Virus record (IMG/VR): IMGVR_UViG_3300027782_000064
Span: 23,005 to 87,004 of that record
Source of the DNA: a virus
Length of the DNA: 64,000 nucleotides
Direction: 5' to 3' (one strand)
Below the pieces are notes generated by a model. It ran no database searches. It was given only the letters and a program-made list of their open reading frames with translations, and was not told the DNA's origin. Shown here in pieces: positions 16,955 through 24,803 of the stretch. Within the stretch, counting starts at the first letter, position 1; each line of letters begins with the position of its first letter. Made by a program: the position numbers and the translations under genes.

Positions 16955-18337
16955 TTAAGCCACTTTTTCACTTGACAATTGTTCTTCTAATTTTTTCATT
17001 TGATTCTTTGTATCTACTCGACCATTATATAATTTAGTAAGAATTGTTCGAGCAGCTGAATCCATTTTATTTGTGAAGACTGTATCGTTTTTTGTTAATA
17101 TTTGATCAGGCTGTAGTTCAATACCAGGTTTAATTTTTCCCAAATACGCATCTGGAGAAATATTAAATTGAATCTGAATGTTTGGATACATTGAGGCAAA
17201 GTCAAAACATGAAACATACTTGTAATAGCCAGGTTCAGGTTTTGCAACATACGCTCCATCATAAGTTGCATCTTCTTCTAGGTCTCTTCGATCATTTGCC
17301 ATATAACGGCCTCTATCTAAAAACTCACGACACATTAATGATTCAGTAATGAATACTGCTGAGAATACTTTTGAAACATCAACCTTTGCAAATTTTGAAA
17401 TTGCAAATGCAACATCAAGTAGTCCAAGTTTATCTTCAATTAGTTTAATAAGAATTGTATCAATAATATTATATTTGATAAAGTTTTCAATATCTTGTTG
17501 GGCTTCCATCATAGTTGCATACTCACTATGAAGTTTAGTTGTTCCTAATACTAGGTTAGCAATATAATCTAATTTATAATTTTCAACTACTTTATAGGGT
17601 TTAGTATTCATAAATACTTCCATGTAATCTAAAAGACCTAAATGAATTGGCATTTTTGATTTACCGATTAAGGTTTTAGAAGGCATTGTTTTCATTGGAT
17701 CAATATCCAATTTTTTACAACGATTAATTAGATAAATCCAGTCAAATCCAATAACATTCCAACCGGTTAAGAATGGAATTTTTGGAAGAACTTTATGAAA
17801 GAAGGTTTTCATTAACTCTTCTTCAGTTTCAAAGAAAAGATATTTAAGAGTAAACGTTTGACCGTGAGCTTTAAAATATTCATTCACTTCATCTTGCATT
17901 TGTAAAATTGGAGACTCTTCCAATTTCTTCATGGTTGACATTACAAAACAAACATTGTCCTCATTAACAAAAGTAATTAAATTAACTGGCATTGCTGCTT
18001 TTGCTGGATCAGGAAACTCTTGTGAAGTTAACTGAATCTCAATATCTAAATAATATTTTTTTGGACTGTCATCTGAATAAATTGAGGCAAGCTCAGTTTC
18101 ATCTAATCTGGTTTGGGTTAATTCCTCAAGTCTAAATTTACTTAACCATTTACCTTGAACTTTTTTTAGGAACTTTCCATCCCAATTTCGGTGTTCAGTT
18201 GGAGTTGGAGTTAAGTTCCAATTATAAAGATCATGTGGAAGTATTGGCTTTTTCATAAAGCCGATTGTACCATCCGGTTTATAATAAGAAATAACTAATG
18301 TTGAGTCTTCTGTGTGAAATTCTGTGCTTACAATCAT
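16955..18337 (-). CDS. 43: DNA polymerase family B, N-terminal part only (exonuclease and palm motif A)
   Basis: From the ATG at 18337 this encodes 460 residues; full T4 gp43 has 898. Present are the 3'-5' exonuclease motifs Exo I (D98-I-E100), Exo II (N194...D199 in GWNVIGFDW) and Exo III (Y289...D293), the GAYV block (361-364), and polymerase motif A (D379 in FDFASMYPN). The chain then ends in KLYNGRVDTKNQMKKLEEQL, which aligns with the first fingers helix. Motif B (K-x3-N-S-x-Y-G) and motif C (D-T-D) are absent here and elsewhere in the window. The polymerase is therefore likely split into two genes, as in some Aeromonas T4-like phages, or broken. Confidence 0.88.
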   Translation of the reverse strand: MIVSTEFHTEDSTLVISYYKPDGTIGFMKKPILPHDLYNWNLTPTPTEHRNWDGKFLKKVQGKWLSKFRLEELTQTRLDETELASIYSDDSPKKYYLDIEIQLTSQEFPDPAKAAMPVNLITFVNEDNVCFVMSTMKKLEESPILQMQDEVNEYFKAHGQTFTLKYLFFETEEELMKTFFHKVLPKIPFLTGWNVIGFDWIYLINRCKKLDIDPMKTMPSKTLIGKSKMPIHLGLLDYMEVFMNTKPYKVVENYKLDYIANLVLGTTKLHSEYATMMEAQQDIENFIKYNIIDTILIKLIEDKLGLLDVAFAISKFAKVDVSKVFSAVFITESLMCREFLDRGRYMANDRRDLEEDATYDGAYVAKPEPGYYKYVSCFDFASMYPNIQIQFNISPDAYLGKIKPGIELQPDQILTKNDTVFTNKMDSAARTILTKLYNGRVDTKNQMKKLEEQLSSEKVA

Positions 18338-18359
18338 ATTTGTTCTAATATACCAAAAA

Positions 18360-18797
18360 TTAATGAGTTCCTGTTGAACCAAATCCGCCTTCTCCACGCT
18401 CAGTCATCTCAGAATAAAGCTCTTCAAGTGGAACGTCCTCAATTATATCATAAAATACTGGAACAAGTACAAACTGGATTAATTTTTGACCCGGAGTTAT
18501 GAGTTGGGCCTCGGTTCCAACATTAATCACATGGATATGAATTTCGCCTTGATAATCTTCATCACAGACTTCAGCCCCTTTAATTAATAACTGTTTGGTT
18601 GCAACGCCTGACTTGTTAAAGGCAGTTAACATATACCCAGTAGGAATATCGGCTTTAATACCAGTTGGAATTAGGGCAGAGTTCCCAGGAAGTAATGTTA
18701 GTTCCAAATAATCGTTTGGAACAAAAAAATCTATACCTGCAGATTTAGAAGTTCCTCTAGTTGGGATCTTAACGTCCCGAATTCTTGAAATTTTCAT
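18360..18797 (-). CDS. dut: dUTPase (deoxyuridine 5'-triphosphate nucleotidohydrolase)
   Basis: This 145-residue trimeric enzyme converts dUTP to dUMP, keeping uracil out of DNA and supplying dUMP. All five motifs are visible: AGIDFF (1), NKSGVATK (2), GAEVCDEDYQGEIHIHVIN (3), GQKLIQFVLVP (4) and the C-terminal RGEGGFGSTG (5). It is the first gene of the leftward replication block, and the polymerase start lies 22 bases beyond its stop. Confidence 0.96.
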   Translation of the reverse strand: MKISRIRDVKIPTRGTSKSAGIDFFVPNDYLELTLLPGNSALIPTGIKADIPTGYMLTAFNKSGVATKQLLIKGAEVCDEDYQGEIHIHVINVGTEAQLITPGQKLIQFVLVPVFYDIIEDVPLEELYSEMTERGEGGFGSTGTH

Positions 18798-18837
18798 TAA
18801 TTATTGGTTTTATATAGTATTACTTGTTCTTTTACCC

Positions 18838-18872
18838 CCAAAGTAAAAAAAGTTTAACTTTGGATACAATAT
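18838..18872 (-). promoter_or_regulatory. Candidate host-type promoter with inverted repeat, upstream of the replication block
   Basis: On the minus strand TTG, 20 bases and TTACTTTG resemble the Bacteroidota promoter TTTG-N19/21-TAnnTTTG, about 40 bases before the dUTPase start. CCAAAGT (18838-18844) and ACTTTGG (18857-18863) form an inverted repeat, and the plus arm contains a perfect TAACTTTG. This would drive early leftward transcription. It rests on pattern only. Confidence 0.4.
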
Positions 18873-18875
18873 TGC

Positions 18876-18886
18876 TGATAAATAAC
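18876..18886 (+). promoter_or_regulatory. Possible distal late promoter box of the tail sheath gene
   Basis: TGATAAATAAC carries the ATAAATAA core but lies 85 bases before the sheath ATG. A second, closer box follows at 18935. Confidence 0.4.
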
Positions 18887-18934
18887 TTTATCAACTCGTA
18901 GACCGTTTTTAAATTTATGAATTTGGGACGAATG

Positions 18935-18949
18935 TGATAAATAAATAAC
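18935..18949 (+). promoter_or_regulatory. T4-type late promoter box of the tail sheath gene
   Basis: TGATAAATAAATAAC ends 22 bases before the sheath ATG, the same spacing as at 39666 and 43033. It contains two overlapping ATAAATAA registers. Confidence 0.65.
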
Positions 18950-18971
18950 TTCAAAATAATACGCAAAAGCG

Positions 18972-21900
18972 ATGGCAGAAAAATTAAATCTGAACAGATT
19001 CAAATCAAGCGGAGTCTATACAGTAGAAATTGATGAGAGCTCTAACCTTTCATTACCTCTTTCAACTGGAAGATTGGTAATTGGCTCAAGTAAAAAAGGA
19101 CCAATCAATGCAGTAGTACTAGTTAATGACTTACGTACATTATCGGCAGTCTATGGTGATATTGACTCTAAATTAGAAAAAAATGGTAATTATTTTCATA
19201 GAACTATTCAGGTAGCACTAAGAAACGGACCAGTTTATGCACTAAATTTATTGCCAATTGCTGATTCGGATGTTGCTTATTTTACAACATTTAATACGGA
19301 AGCGGCTTCAAATAACTCAACATGGTCTGCTAGTTCTTATCAAAGCAGCATAGCTGATTTCTATAATACTCAAAAATTATGGTTTGCAGACGTTGATGCG
19401 GTTAACAAATATAAAAACTTAGCACTAGGCGATTCATTCCCAGCAACTGGAACAGTTGATAGAGATGCAAACAAATTATTAAGTTTAGTTAATCTATCTA
19501 AGAAGAATGTTACCTCATGGGCTAGAATAGCAGATACAACTGGATATGACATTAAAGTTAAAGAATATTATAAATTACTTGGCGATAAGGTTGAAGTTCC
19601 TGATTTCTTACACCCTGATGATTATGTTGCTGACTATTTTGTAGAACTATCAGTAGTTGAAGGAGATTGGTCAGATGCTCTTAGATTATCAAAAGACCCA
19701 ATTTACCAACAATATTTTAATGAAAGCGGTATTATTTTATCAAAAATGAACGATTTTCTATCATTAAAAGAAGTTACAGTAGTTAATCGTACAATTGGAG
19801 CAATTATTCCAGAATTTACAGACCTAACTGGAGCACCAGCTTCATTAGACGACTTATTCAATAATAAGTTCTCTCAATCTGGAGTTTATTGTGCTCTTGA
19901 CTATAAGAAAATTGATATGATTGATTTAGCAAACAATCCAGTATTTGATAGCGGTAGTGCAACTGAATCAATTGAATCACAAAGATTAGATTTAGTAGGT
20001 TATGGTTTTGATGAAATAGATTCTAGCGTTTATTCAGTAGATAGCGGTAATCCAGATTTATCAATTGATCCAGTTAAATTAATTGATGTATTAAGTTACA
20101 GAAAAACTGCTGGTTACGAATATTATTTTAATATTCCAACAACTTCACCTGATAACTACGATATTTTACCTGGAGCTGCTATTAATCCAGGAGAAATGTA
20201 TACAGTTAATCCAACTGGAACTAACAATAATTATATTATTGCAACAATAGGTAGTCCACTGTATAATGCATGGGCAAATGGATTTATTAAAACTGGAGAT
20301 ACTTTACTTACAGGATCTACTAGATACTTATCAACTGACGGAGTAGTTAAAACAGTTATGAACGGTTTGGTTAAAGTTAGTTATATTGAGTTTTACGCCT
20401 ATAGCGATTTGACTTATACTAACCAAGTTGATGCAGCCGCAATAACTAGTGGATCAAACAAATATTTACATATTAAGTCAGTAACGGTTACTGAATTTAA
20501 CTTTGACTTTGACTTAACTGATACTGATTATTTTATGTCAGGTTTTAGTTATTTTTCGCCTAACCGATTAGTATTTACACTAGCGCCTACTCTTTATGGA
20601 AATACCGCAAAGAAAGAAATAGCAAATGGAAATGCGGCATATGATGCAACTAAGAGAAGTAAAATTGAAGCCTTTATTAAAACTGGTCAATATGTTAAAG
20701 CTAGTATATTAACTGACTCAGATGGTGACCCAGTTATTCGTGAACGTTTATTAAGGATTAAAACAGTTTATGCAAGAAAAGTAAGTGTTACTTATTTAGG
20801 AGATCCTACTAACACTTTAGAATATACAATTACAGTAGACTCTCCATTAGATATAAATGTAACTGGAATCAATCTTACTGATTCAGTGTTAAAGGTATAT
20901 AAGGGAATTAAAAACTATGTAACTGATCTTAAAGGTTTTTATGTACCAGCAATATCGCTTGATGAAGTTGGTTTATATCCTAATGGAACATCTGCTCGTC
21001 AAGATAAGATTCTTGACTATATGTTTGAAAATACTAATATTGCAACAACCATTGCTGATAATGAGACCCTAAACTTCCGATATATTATCGATTCATTTGA
21101 AGGTCAAGTTGCACCTGCTTCTAAACAGCAACTTGCACAACTTGCAGCAAATCATGGAAAAGCCTTAGCTATTTGTAATGCTCCATCCTTTGCTCAATAT
21201 GAAAAATCAATTGACCCAAGTTTTATTGATTTTAATACTAACTTAGTATCAACTGAGTATATTTCAACTGGTGGTAACCTATCATCAAATCCTCAATTTA
21301 CATTTGGATTTGCAAGTGGAGATAAGAATGGTATTGCAATTGCATCTTATGCTGCATATTTTATGCCTAACTTAGTAATATTTGATAATGGTAGAAGTAA
21401 ATCTGTTCCACCTGCTGCATATATTGCAAATACATATATGAAAAAATATACAGGTGGAAATACTTTCTCAATTGTTGCAGGTAAACGCGGTATTATTACT
21501 GAGCCTGAAGTAACTGGAATAGAATATGATTTAACTAATGACGATAGAGATTATTTAGAACCAGTAGGTTTCAATATGATTGTTAGACGTAGAGGTTTCG
21601 GAGTAATGATTTTCTCAAATAACACAGGTTATCAAAGAGTAAGATCTGCACTTAATAATATCCACGTTAGAGAGGCATTAGTAACAATTGAAAGAGATAT
21701 TGAAAGAATCTTATTGAATTACCTATTTGAATTTAATGACACAACTACTAGACTAAGAGTTAAAACACTAGTTAAAAACTACTTAGAAGCAGTTCAAGAT
21801 GCTAGAGGTATTGCAACATTTGATGTAATATTTGATGATTCAAATAATGGTTCTGAGGTTCTTGAAAATAACGCTGGTGTAATTGATATTATTGTTGATT

Positions 21901-21998
21901 TCCCAAGAGGTATTCAAAAGTTCATCAACCGTATTACAATCACAAGAGCTGGAGGTCAATTGGCTTCTGCTTCTACTGGATTTACTCCTTCTTTCTAA
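18972..21998 (+). CDS. 18: Tail sheath protein, T4 gp18 family
   Basis: This 1008-residue protein is the contractile sheath subunit; T4 gp18 has 659 residues, so there is a large insertion. The N-terminal part (SSGVYTVEIDESSNLSLPL, then a GSSKKGPINAVVLV stretch and YALNLLPI) and the C-terminal domain (about residues 840-1000: YLEPVGFNMIVRRRGFGVMIFSN, NNIHVREALVTIERDIERILL, GVIDIIVDFPRGIQKFINRI) are typical of sheath proteins. The central 150-650 region, rich in Tyr, Asp and Ser, is the probable surface-exposed insertion. It has its own late promoter and terminator and so forms a single-gene unit inside leftward blocks. Confidence 0.88.
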   Translation: MAEKLNLNRFKSSGVYTVEIDESSNLSLPLSTGRLVIGSSKKGPINAVVLVNDLRTLSAVYGDIDSKLEKNGNYFHRTIQVALRNGPVYALNLLPIADSDVAYFTTFNTEAASNNSTWSASSYQSSIADFYNTQKLWFADVDAVNKYKNLALGDSFPATGTVDRDANKLLSLVNLSKKNVTSWARIADTTGYDIKVKEYYKLLGDKVEVPDFLHPDDYVADYFVELSVVEGDWSDALRLSKDPIYQQYFNESGIILSKMNDFLSLKEVTVVNRTIGAIIPEFTDLTGAPASLDDLFNNKFSQSGVYCALDYKKIDMIDLANNPVFDSGSATESIESQRLDLVGYGFDEIDSSVYSVDSGNPDLSIDPVKLIDVLSYRKTAGYEYYFNIPTTSPDNYDILPGAAINPGEMYTVNPTGTNNNYIIATIGSPLYNAWANGFIKTGDTLLTGSTRYLSTDGVVKTVMNGLVKVSYIEFYAYSDLTYTNQVDAAAITSGSNKYLHIKSVTVTEFNFDFDLTDTDYFMSGFSYFSPNRLVFTLAPTLYGNTAKKEIANGNAAYDATKRSKIEAFIKTGQYVKASILTDSDGDPVIRERLLRIKTVYARKVSVTYLGDPTNTLEYTITVDSPLDINVTGINLTDSVLKVYKGIKNYVTDLKGFYVPAISLDEVGLYPNGTSARQDKILDYMFENTNIATTIADNETLNFRYIIDSFEGQVAPASKQQLAQLAANHGKALAICNAPSFAQYEKSIDPSFIDFNTNLVSTEYISTGGNLSSNPQFTFGFASGDKNGIAIASYAAYFMPNLVIFDNGRSKSVPPAAYIANTYMKKYTGGNTFSIVAGKRGIITEPEVTGIEYDLTNDDRDYLEPVGFNMIVRRRGFGVMIFSNNTGYQRVRSALNNIHVREALVTIERDIERILLNYLFEFNDTTTRLRVKTLVKNYLEAVQDARGIATFDVIFDDSNNGSEVLENNAGVIDIIVDFPRGIQKFINRITITRAGGQLASASTGFTPSF

Positions 21999-22016
21999 TT
22001 AAAAAGTTTAATACAA

Positions 22017-22046
22017 ATAAAAAGGACCTCAATGAGGTCCTTTTTT
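22017..22046 (+). terminator. Rho-independent terminator after the tail sheath gene
   Basis: AAAGGACCTC, a short AATGA loop and GAGGTCCTTTTTT form a near-perfect hairpin with a T run, about 20 bases after the sheath stop codon. Confidence 0.92.
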
Positions 22047-22134
22047 GGGCCGACAGGATATGCCAGACATCCACCAATCGGTTTAGAGGTCCGATAACCT
22101 TATTTTAAAATAATAACCAAGCCGGCAGGTTAAT
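22047..22134. other. GC-richer, potentially structured intergenic segment
   Basis: This 88-base gap between convergent genes is richer in G and C than its surroundings. It contains ATCGG/CCGAT arms (22077-22095), the palindrome TATTTTAAAATA and a GCCGGC palindrome. It may be a terminator for the leftward operon or a remnant; there is no reading frame of note. Confidence 0.3.
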
Positions 22135-22422
22135 TTAATCTTTAATTAATTGTTTTTTTGCTTCGCATTTATCAATACGTGAATCAACGTAAGAGTGAAG
22201 CTGATCTATTCTTTGACCTGTTTGTTTATGCAAGTCATCGAATAAACGATGTGTATCTTGGAAGTTTTTATCCAATCTATTTTCTGCATGGCGCATGTGA
22301 TCTTCTATACTTTGTATTTGGTTTTGCTGTTTTAATACCTTCACAATACCCATAACAATAACGGTTAATATAATAACAGCTACTACAGAGAGTACTCCAA
22401 AAGTAAACGATAGTGTTTCCAT
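22135..22422 (-). CDS. Small membrane-anchored coiled-coil protein
   Basis: The 95-residue product has one strong N-terminal membrane segment (about residues 7-30, rich in V, I, L and A). It is followed by a basic flank and a helical, heptad-like charged region (33-95) with several His and Asp. No signal peptidase site is evident, so it is probably an anchored inner-membrane protein. Topology and length would be compatible with a holin- or spanin-type lysis accessory or a membrane-targeted regulator, but nothing in the sequence decides this. It is the last gene of the second leftward block. Confidence 0.6.
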   Translation of the reverse strand: METLSFTFGVLSVVAVIILTVIVMGIVKVLKQQNQIQSIEDHMRHAENRLDKNFQDTHRLFDDLHKQTGQRIDQLHSYVDSRIDKCEAKKQLIKD

Positions 22423-22443
22423 ATGTTTATTTTGTTTTTTTAG

Positions 22444-22453
22444 TTGCCGGCAA
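22444..22453. repeat. TTGCCGGCAA palindrome upstream of the membrane protein gene
   Basis: This perfect 10-base palindrome stands out in AT-rich DNA, 21 bases upstream of the minus-strand start at 22422. A related GCCGGCA followed by a shared TTTAATCTTTA string occurs near 22121-22145, so the two sites look like diverged direct repeats flanking the gene. An operator or a duplication scar are both possible. Confidence 0.4.
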
Positions 22454-22494
22454 GGCTACCATTTAATCTTTAGTTGAGTCATTAGTCCAAGAAC

Positions 22495-23067
22495 TTAGTC
22501 TGCGATATCCATAATGTCTTCAAGAACTCTAATTGAGTCAGTTGAGTCATTATGTAAAATACCAGTTCCACCGGCATCAGTCCATTTATTTAGCTTAGTA
22601 TCAAAGTCATCAATTAAAATGTCAAATTTATCTCTGGCATATTTCCATTTGTCTTGATCTAACACTATTCTGGTTTTACTTGTGAAGTCTTCAGGTTTAG
22701 TAACCGGTTCTTCATCAATATGCAGGTGTAATTTAATCCATTTTGCTTTACCAGCTAAACATTCAGCACTTCTGCTTGGAGCAGATAGAATAATTGGATC
22801 GTATTGTTTTAAATAGTCCCATAATTCTCTACCATCTGGTGTCCATGGTAAATCTGCCCAAAAATCTTCGCCTAATTTATCTAGGATTGGCCAAATTGAA
22901 TTTTTGCCGTGCAGCTCCTCATATGCATGCGGAGAAAGTTTTTCAGGATTTTCTGAAATTTCCATAAAGCCTCGGTTAAAGTCTACTAAGACTCCGTCTA
23001 GGTCGCAAAAAATTGTATATTTTCCGCCTCTTTTTTCAAAGATGAATTGTTTAAATTTCTTAAGCAT
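22495..23067 (-). CDS. HAD-family phosphatase (5'(3')-deoxyribonucleotidase-like) with capsid-targeting-like N-terminus
   Basis: The ATG at 23067 gives 190 residues; a TTG five codons upstream is less likely. The N-terminus MLKKFKQFIFE (1-11) matches the F-x-Q-F-I-x-E motif of putative packaged proteins. The HAD core follows: motif I D22-L-D24-G-V-L-V-D, motif II in ILSAPS (near 93), a basic motif III region around residue 145, and motif IV IDDFD (near 150). The layout resembles 5'(3')-deoxyribonucleotidases, which dephosphorylate dNMPs. The gene overlaps the groES gene by eight bases. A role in degrading host nucleotides after injection is inferred from the motif. Confidence 0.78.
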   Translation of the reverse strand: MLKKFKQFIFEKRGGKYTIFCDLDGVLVDFNRGFMEISENPEKLSPHAYEELHGKNSIWPILDKLGEDFWADLPWTPDGRELWDYLKQYDPIILSAPSRSAECLAGKAKWIKLHLHIDEEPVTKPEDFTSKTRIVLDQDKWKYARDKFDILIDDFDTKLNKWTDAGGTGILHNDSTDSIRVLEDIMDIAD

Positions 23068-23392
23068 TTTCTTTAAGTTCAAATTGAGTATCTTGATCTT
23101 TGTTAATTATGGCCAAAAGATCATTTGCCATTACTAAATGGTAACCAATACCGTCCCAGGTTACATCAAGTCCTGAATATCTTTGGTATAGAACTTTATC
23201 CCCTGCCTTAACTGGGCATTTTGAATTATTTGCAACAGAATGTCCAACTGAGATTACTTTTCCAGTATTTGGACGCTTGCGTGCATCAACTGATAAAATA
23301 ATACCAGTTTCAGTTTTTTTCTCTACTGTATCTGGTAAAATTAGAAGCCTTTCAAATAGTGGCATAAAGCCTTTTGTTATATCAACGCTCAT
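23060..23392 (-). CDS. groS: GroES-like co-chaperonin
   Basis: This 110-residue protein has the GroES beta-barrel pattern: PLFERLLILPD at the start, a mobile-loop region EKKTETGIILSVDARKRP (about 25-41), GKVISVG, the VKAGDKVLYQRYSG block and a final LLAII strand. T4 supplies gp31 in this role so that host GroEL can fold gp23. Here a full phage GroEL is also encoded at 35943-37523, so the two may act as a matched pair. The C-terminus extends about 15 residues beyond typical GroES. The gene is tightly packed between the flap nuclease and the HAD gene. Confidence 0.85.
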   Translation of the reverse strand: MSVDITKGFMPLFERLLILPDTVEKKTETGIILSVDARKRPNTGKVISVGHSVANNSKCPVKAGDKVLYQRYSGLDVTWDGIGYHLVMANDLLAIINKDQDTQFELKENA

Positions 23393-24504
23393 TAGTATTT
23401 ATAATTTTTTTTAAATTTGTAATAATTGAATTTACGACGAGCTGTTAAATCCACATTTGCTTTTATTGCATCTAATACATCAGTTGGAAAAAGCTTTGTA
23501 CTTAATCTTACTAATGTCTTATTGCGATGGATGTTATTCTCAATCGTCTGCCATTCACCAGGTTCCTTTATCTTTAGAGTATCACATGTTATTTCACGCA
23601 TTACATCAAGGAACCCAGAATCACCTAAATCGATTAATTCTTTAACGTCAGACCACTCATAGGATTCTCTAACATGCTCTATTATTTTAGATACTTTAGA
23701 AGCTGTCATTTTTGGATGAACTCTTGGAATATTATCAGAACTGTCTCCAGCTAAACACTTTGTTAAAATATCTAGGGTTGGATCAATTGTTAAGTGCTGA
23801 TAGTCTTTTTGAGTTAAGTCATTTATTATATTAATAACAGCTGAGTTATCAATTGACTCAATATCAAAATCAAATAAATTAACTTCTGCAGGAGTTTCAT
23901 CTTTACCAAAATCAGCAGTTGTATAAATCTTTTTATACTTTGTCATTTGTTTTGGCATAATTAAAATAACTTTGCGTTTATTACTTTCTAATAATTGAGT
24001 TAAGTCTTTATCAACTGACCAAATACAAATATCTTCTTTTAGATTTTCGCAAATGTAAGCAATTAGATCATCACCTTCTGCTCCAGGAACACGATTAACC
24101 ACAACTCCATATTCATCAGAGATTATATTAAGAATCTCAGTCTGGAAGTATTCAAAAAATAGATAAATTTTATCATCGTATTTTCGTTGACCTTTATAAT
24201 TAAAGTCTCCTTCTCCATGTGTTTCAAAATGTTCCTTAATATATTTTTTTCTCCAACTCTTAGAGTCAAATACAAAAAATACAGATTGGATATTTTCCTT
24301 AAATGGAGCAAGGATACTTCCAAAATAATTTGTTGAAAATGATTTAAACGAATCTTTACTACCCTGTTTAAGAATAAAGTTATCGTCGTTTAATAAATCA
24401 GCAACGTAATACTTTTCACCAATTCTCTTATCGTTTGCAAGAATGTTTTTAACAATACTTACTGCCACGTTTAAAAAAGCATTTCCGTCTATGATTAGAT
24501 TCAT
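23392..24504 (-). CDS. rnh: RNase H / flap endonuclease (5'-3' exonuclease family)
   Basis: This 370-residue FEN-family nuclease removes RNA primers and flaps from lagging-strand fragments. Metal-binding acidic residues are visible at D6 (LIIDGN), D80 (VFFVFDSKSWRKKY, with the basic helical arch residues), E143-G-D145-D146 (GAEGDD), D165-K-D167 (SVDKDL) and the CLAGDSSDNIP block near residue 250. T4 RNase H is 305 residues. As in T4, it is close to gene 32 with a small gene between. Confidence 0.9.
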   Translation of the reverse strand: MNLIIDGNAFLNVAVSIVKNILANDKRIGEKYYVADLLNDDNFILKQGSKDSFKSFSTNYFGSILAPFKENIQSVFFVFDSKSWRKKYIKEHFETHGEGDFNYKGQRKYDDKIYLFFEYFQTEILNIISDEYGVVVNRVPGAEGDDLIAYICENLKEDICIWSVDKDLTQLLESNKRKVILIMPKQMTKYKKIYTTADFGKDETPAEVNLFDFDIESIDNSAVINIINDLTQKDYQHLTIDPTLDILTKCLAGDSSDNIPRVHPKMTASKVSKIIEHVRESYEWSDVKELIDLGDSGFLDVMREITCDTLKIKEPGEWQTIENNIHRNKTLVRLSTKLFPTDVLDAIKANVDLTARRKFNYYKFKKNYKY

Positions 24505-24505
24505 T

Positions 24506-24784
24506 TTAATTAGTGGGTTGTTTAGGAACTTGTAGTTTCTTTATTGCTTTTAAAATAAGTTCAGATTCTTCTAGTGTAAATATTCCTTTAGCTTGGCAGT
24601 GGTTAGCTGATGCTACTAAAATAAGAACTGCGTGTTCTGGAGTTAAATTTACCAAAAAGTTTTCGTAATCTTCAAGGTTAGTATAACTAATTGAAGAAAG
24701 TAGAGTAGCTATTGGAGCGGCCTCAGGTTGATTTGCGTCAACCTGAGGAGCTTCAACTACTGGTGGTGTTTTTGATTTTGCCAT
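24506..24784 (-). CDS. Small hypothetical protein between rnh and gene 32
   Basis: The 92-residue product has a Pro/Ala-rich, basic-to-neutral first 28 residues and a helical domain (30-85: LEDYENFLVNLTPEHAVLILVASANHC). I recognise no family. In T4 the genes dsbA, 33 and 59 lie between rnh and 32. By position this could be the late-transcription coactivator gp33 (112 residues), which bridges the sliding clamp and the gp55-loaded RNA polymerase. That is synteny only. Confidence 0.5.
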   Translation of the reverse strand: MAKSKTPPVVEAPQVDANQPEAAPIATLLSSISYTNLEDYENFLVNLTPEHAVLILVASANHCQAKGIFTLEESELILKAIKKLQVPKQPTN

Positions 24785-24803
24785 TTTGTAGTTTAATTAT
24801 TTT

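Noticed and set aside
22047-22134. A tRNA or small RNA gene in the structured gap
   Set aside because: I could not form a cloverleaf with acceptor and T arms, and the arms found are short.
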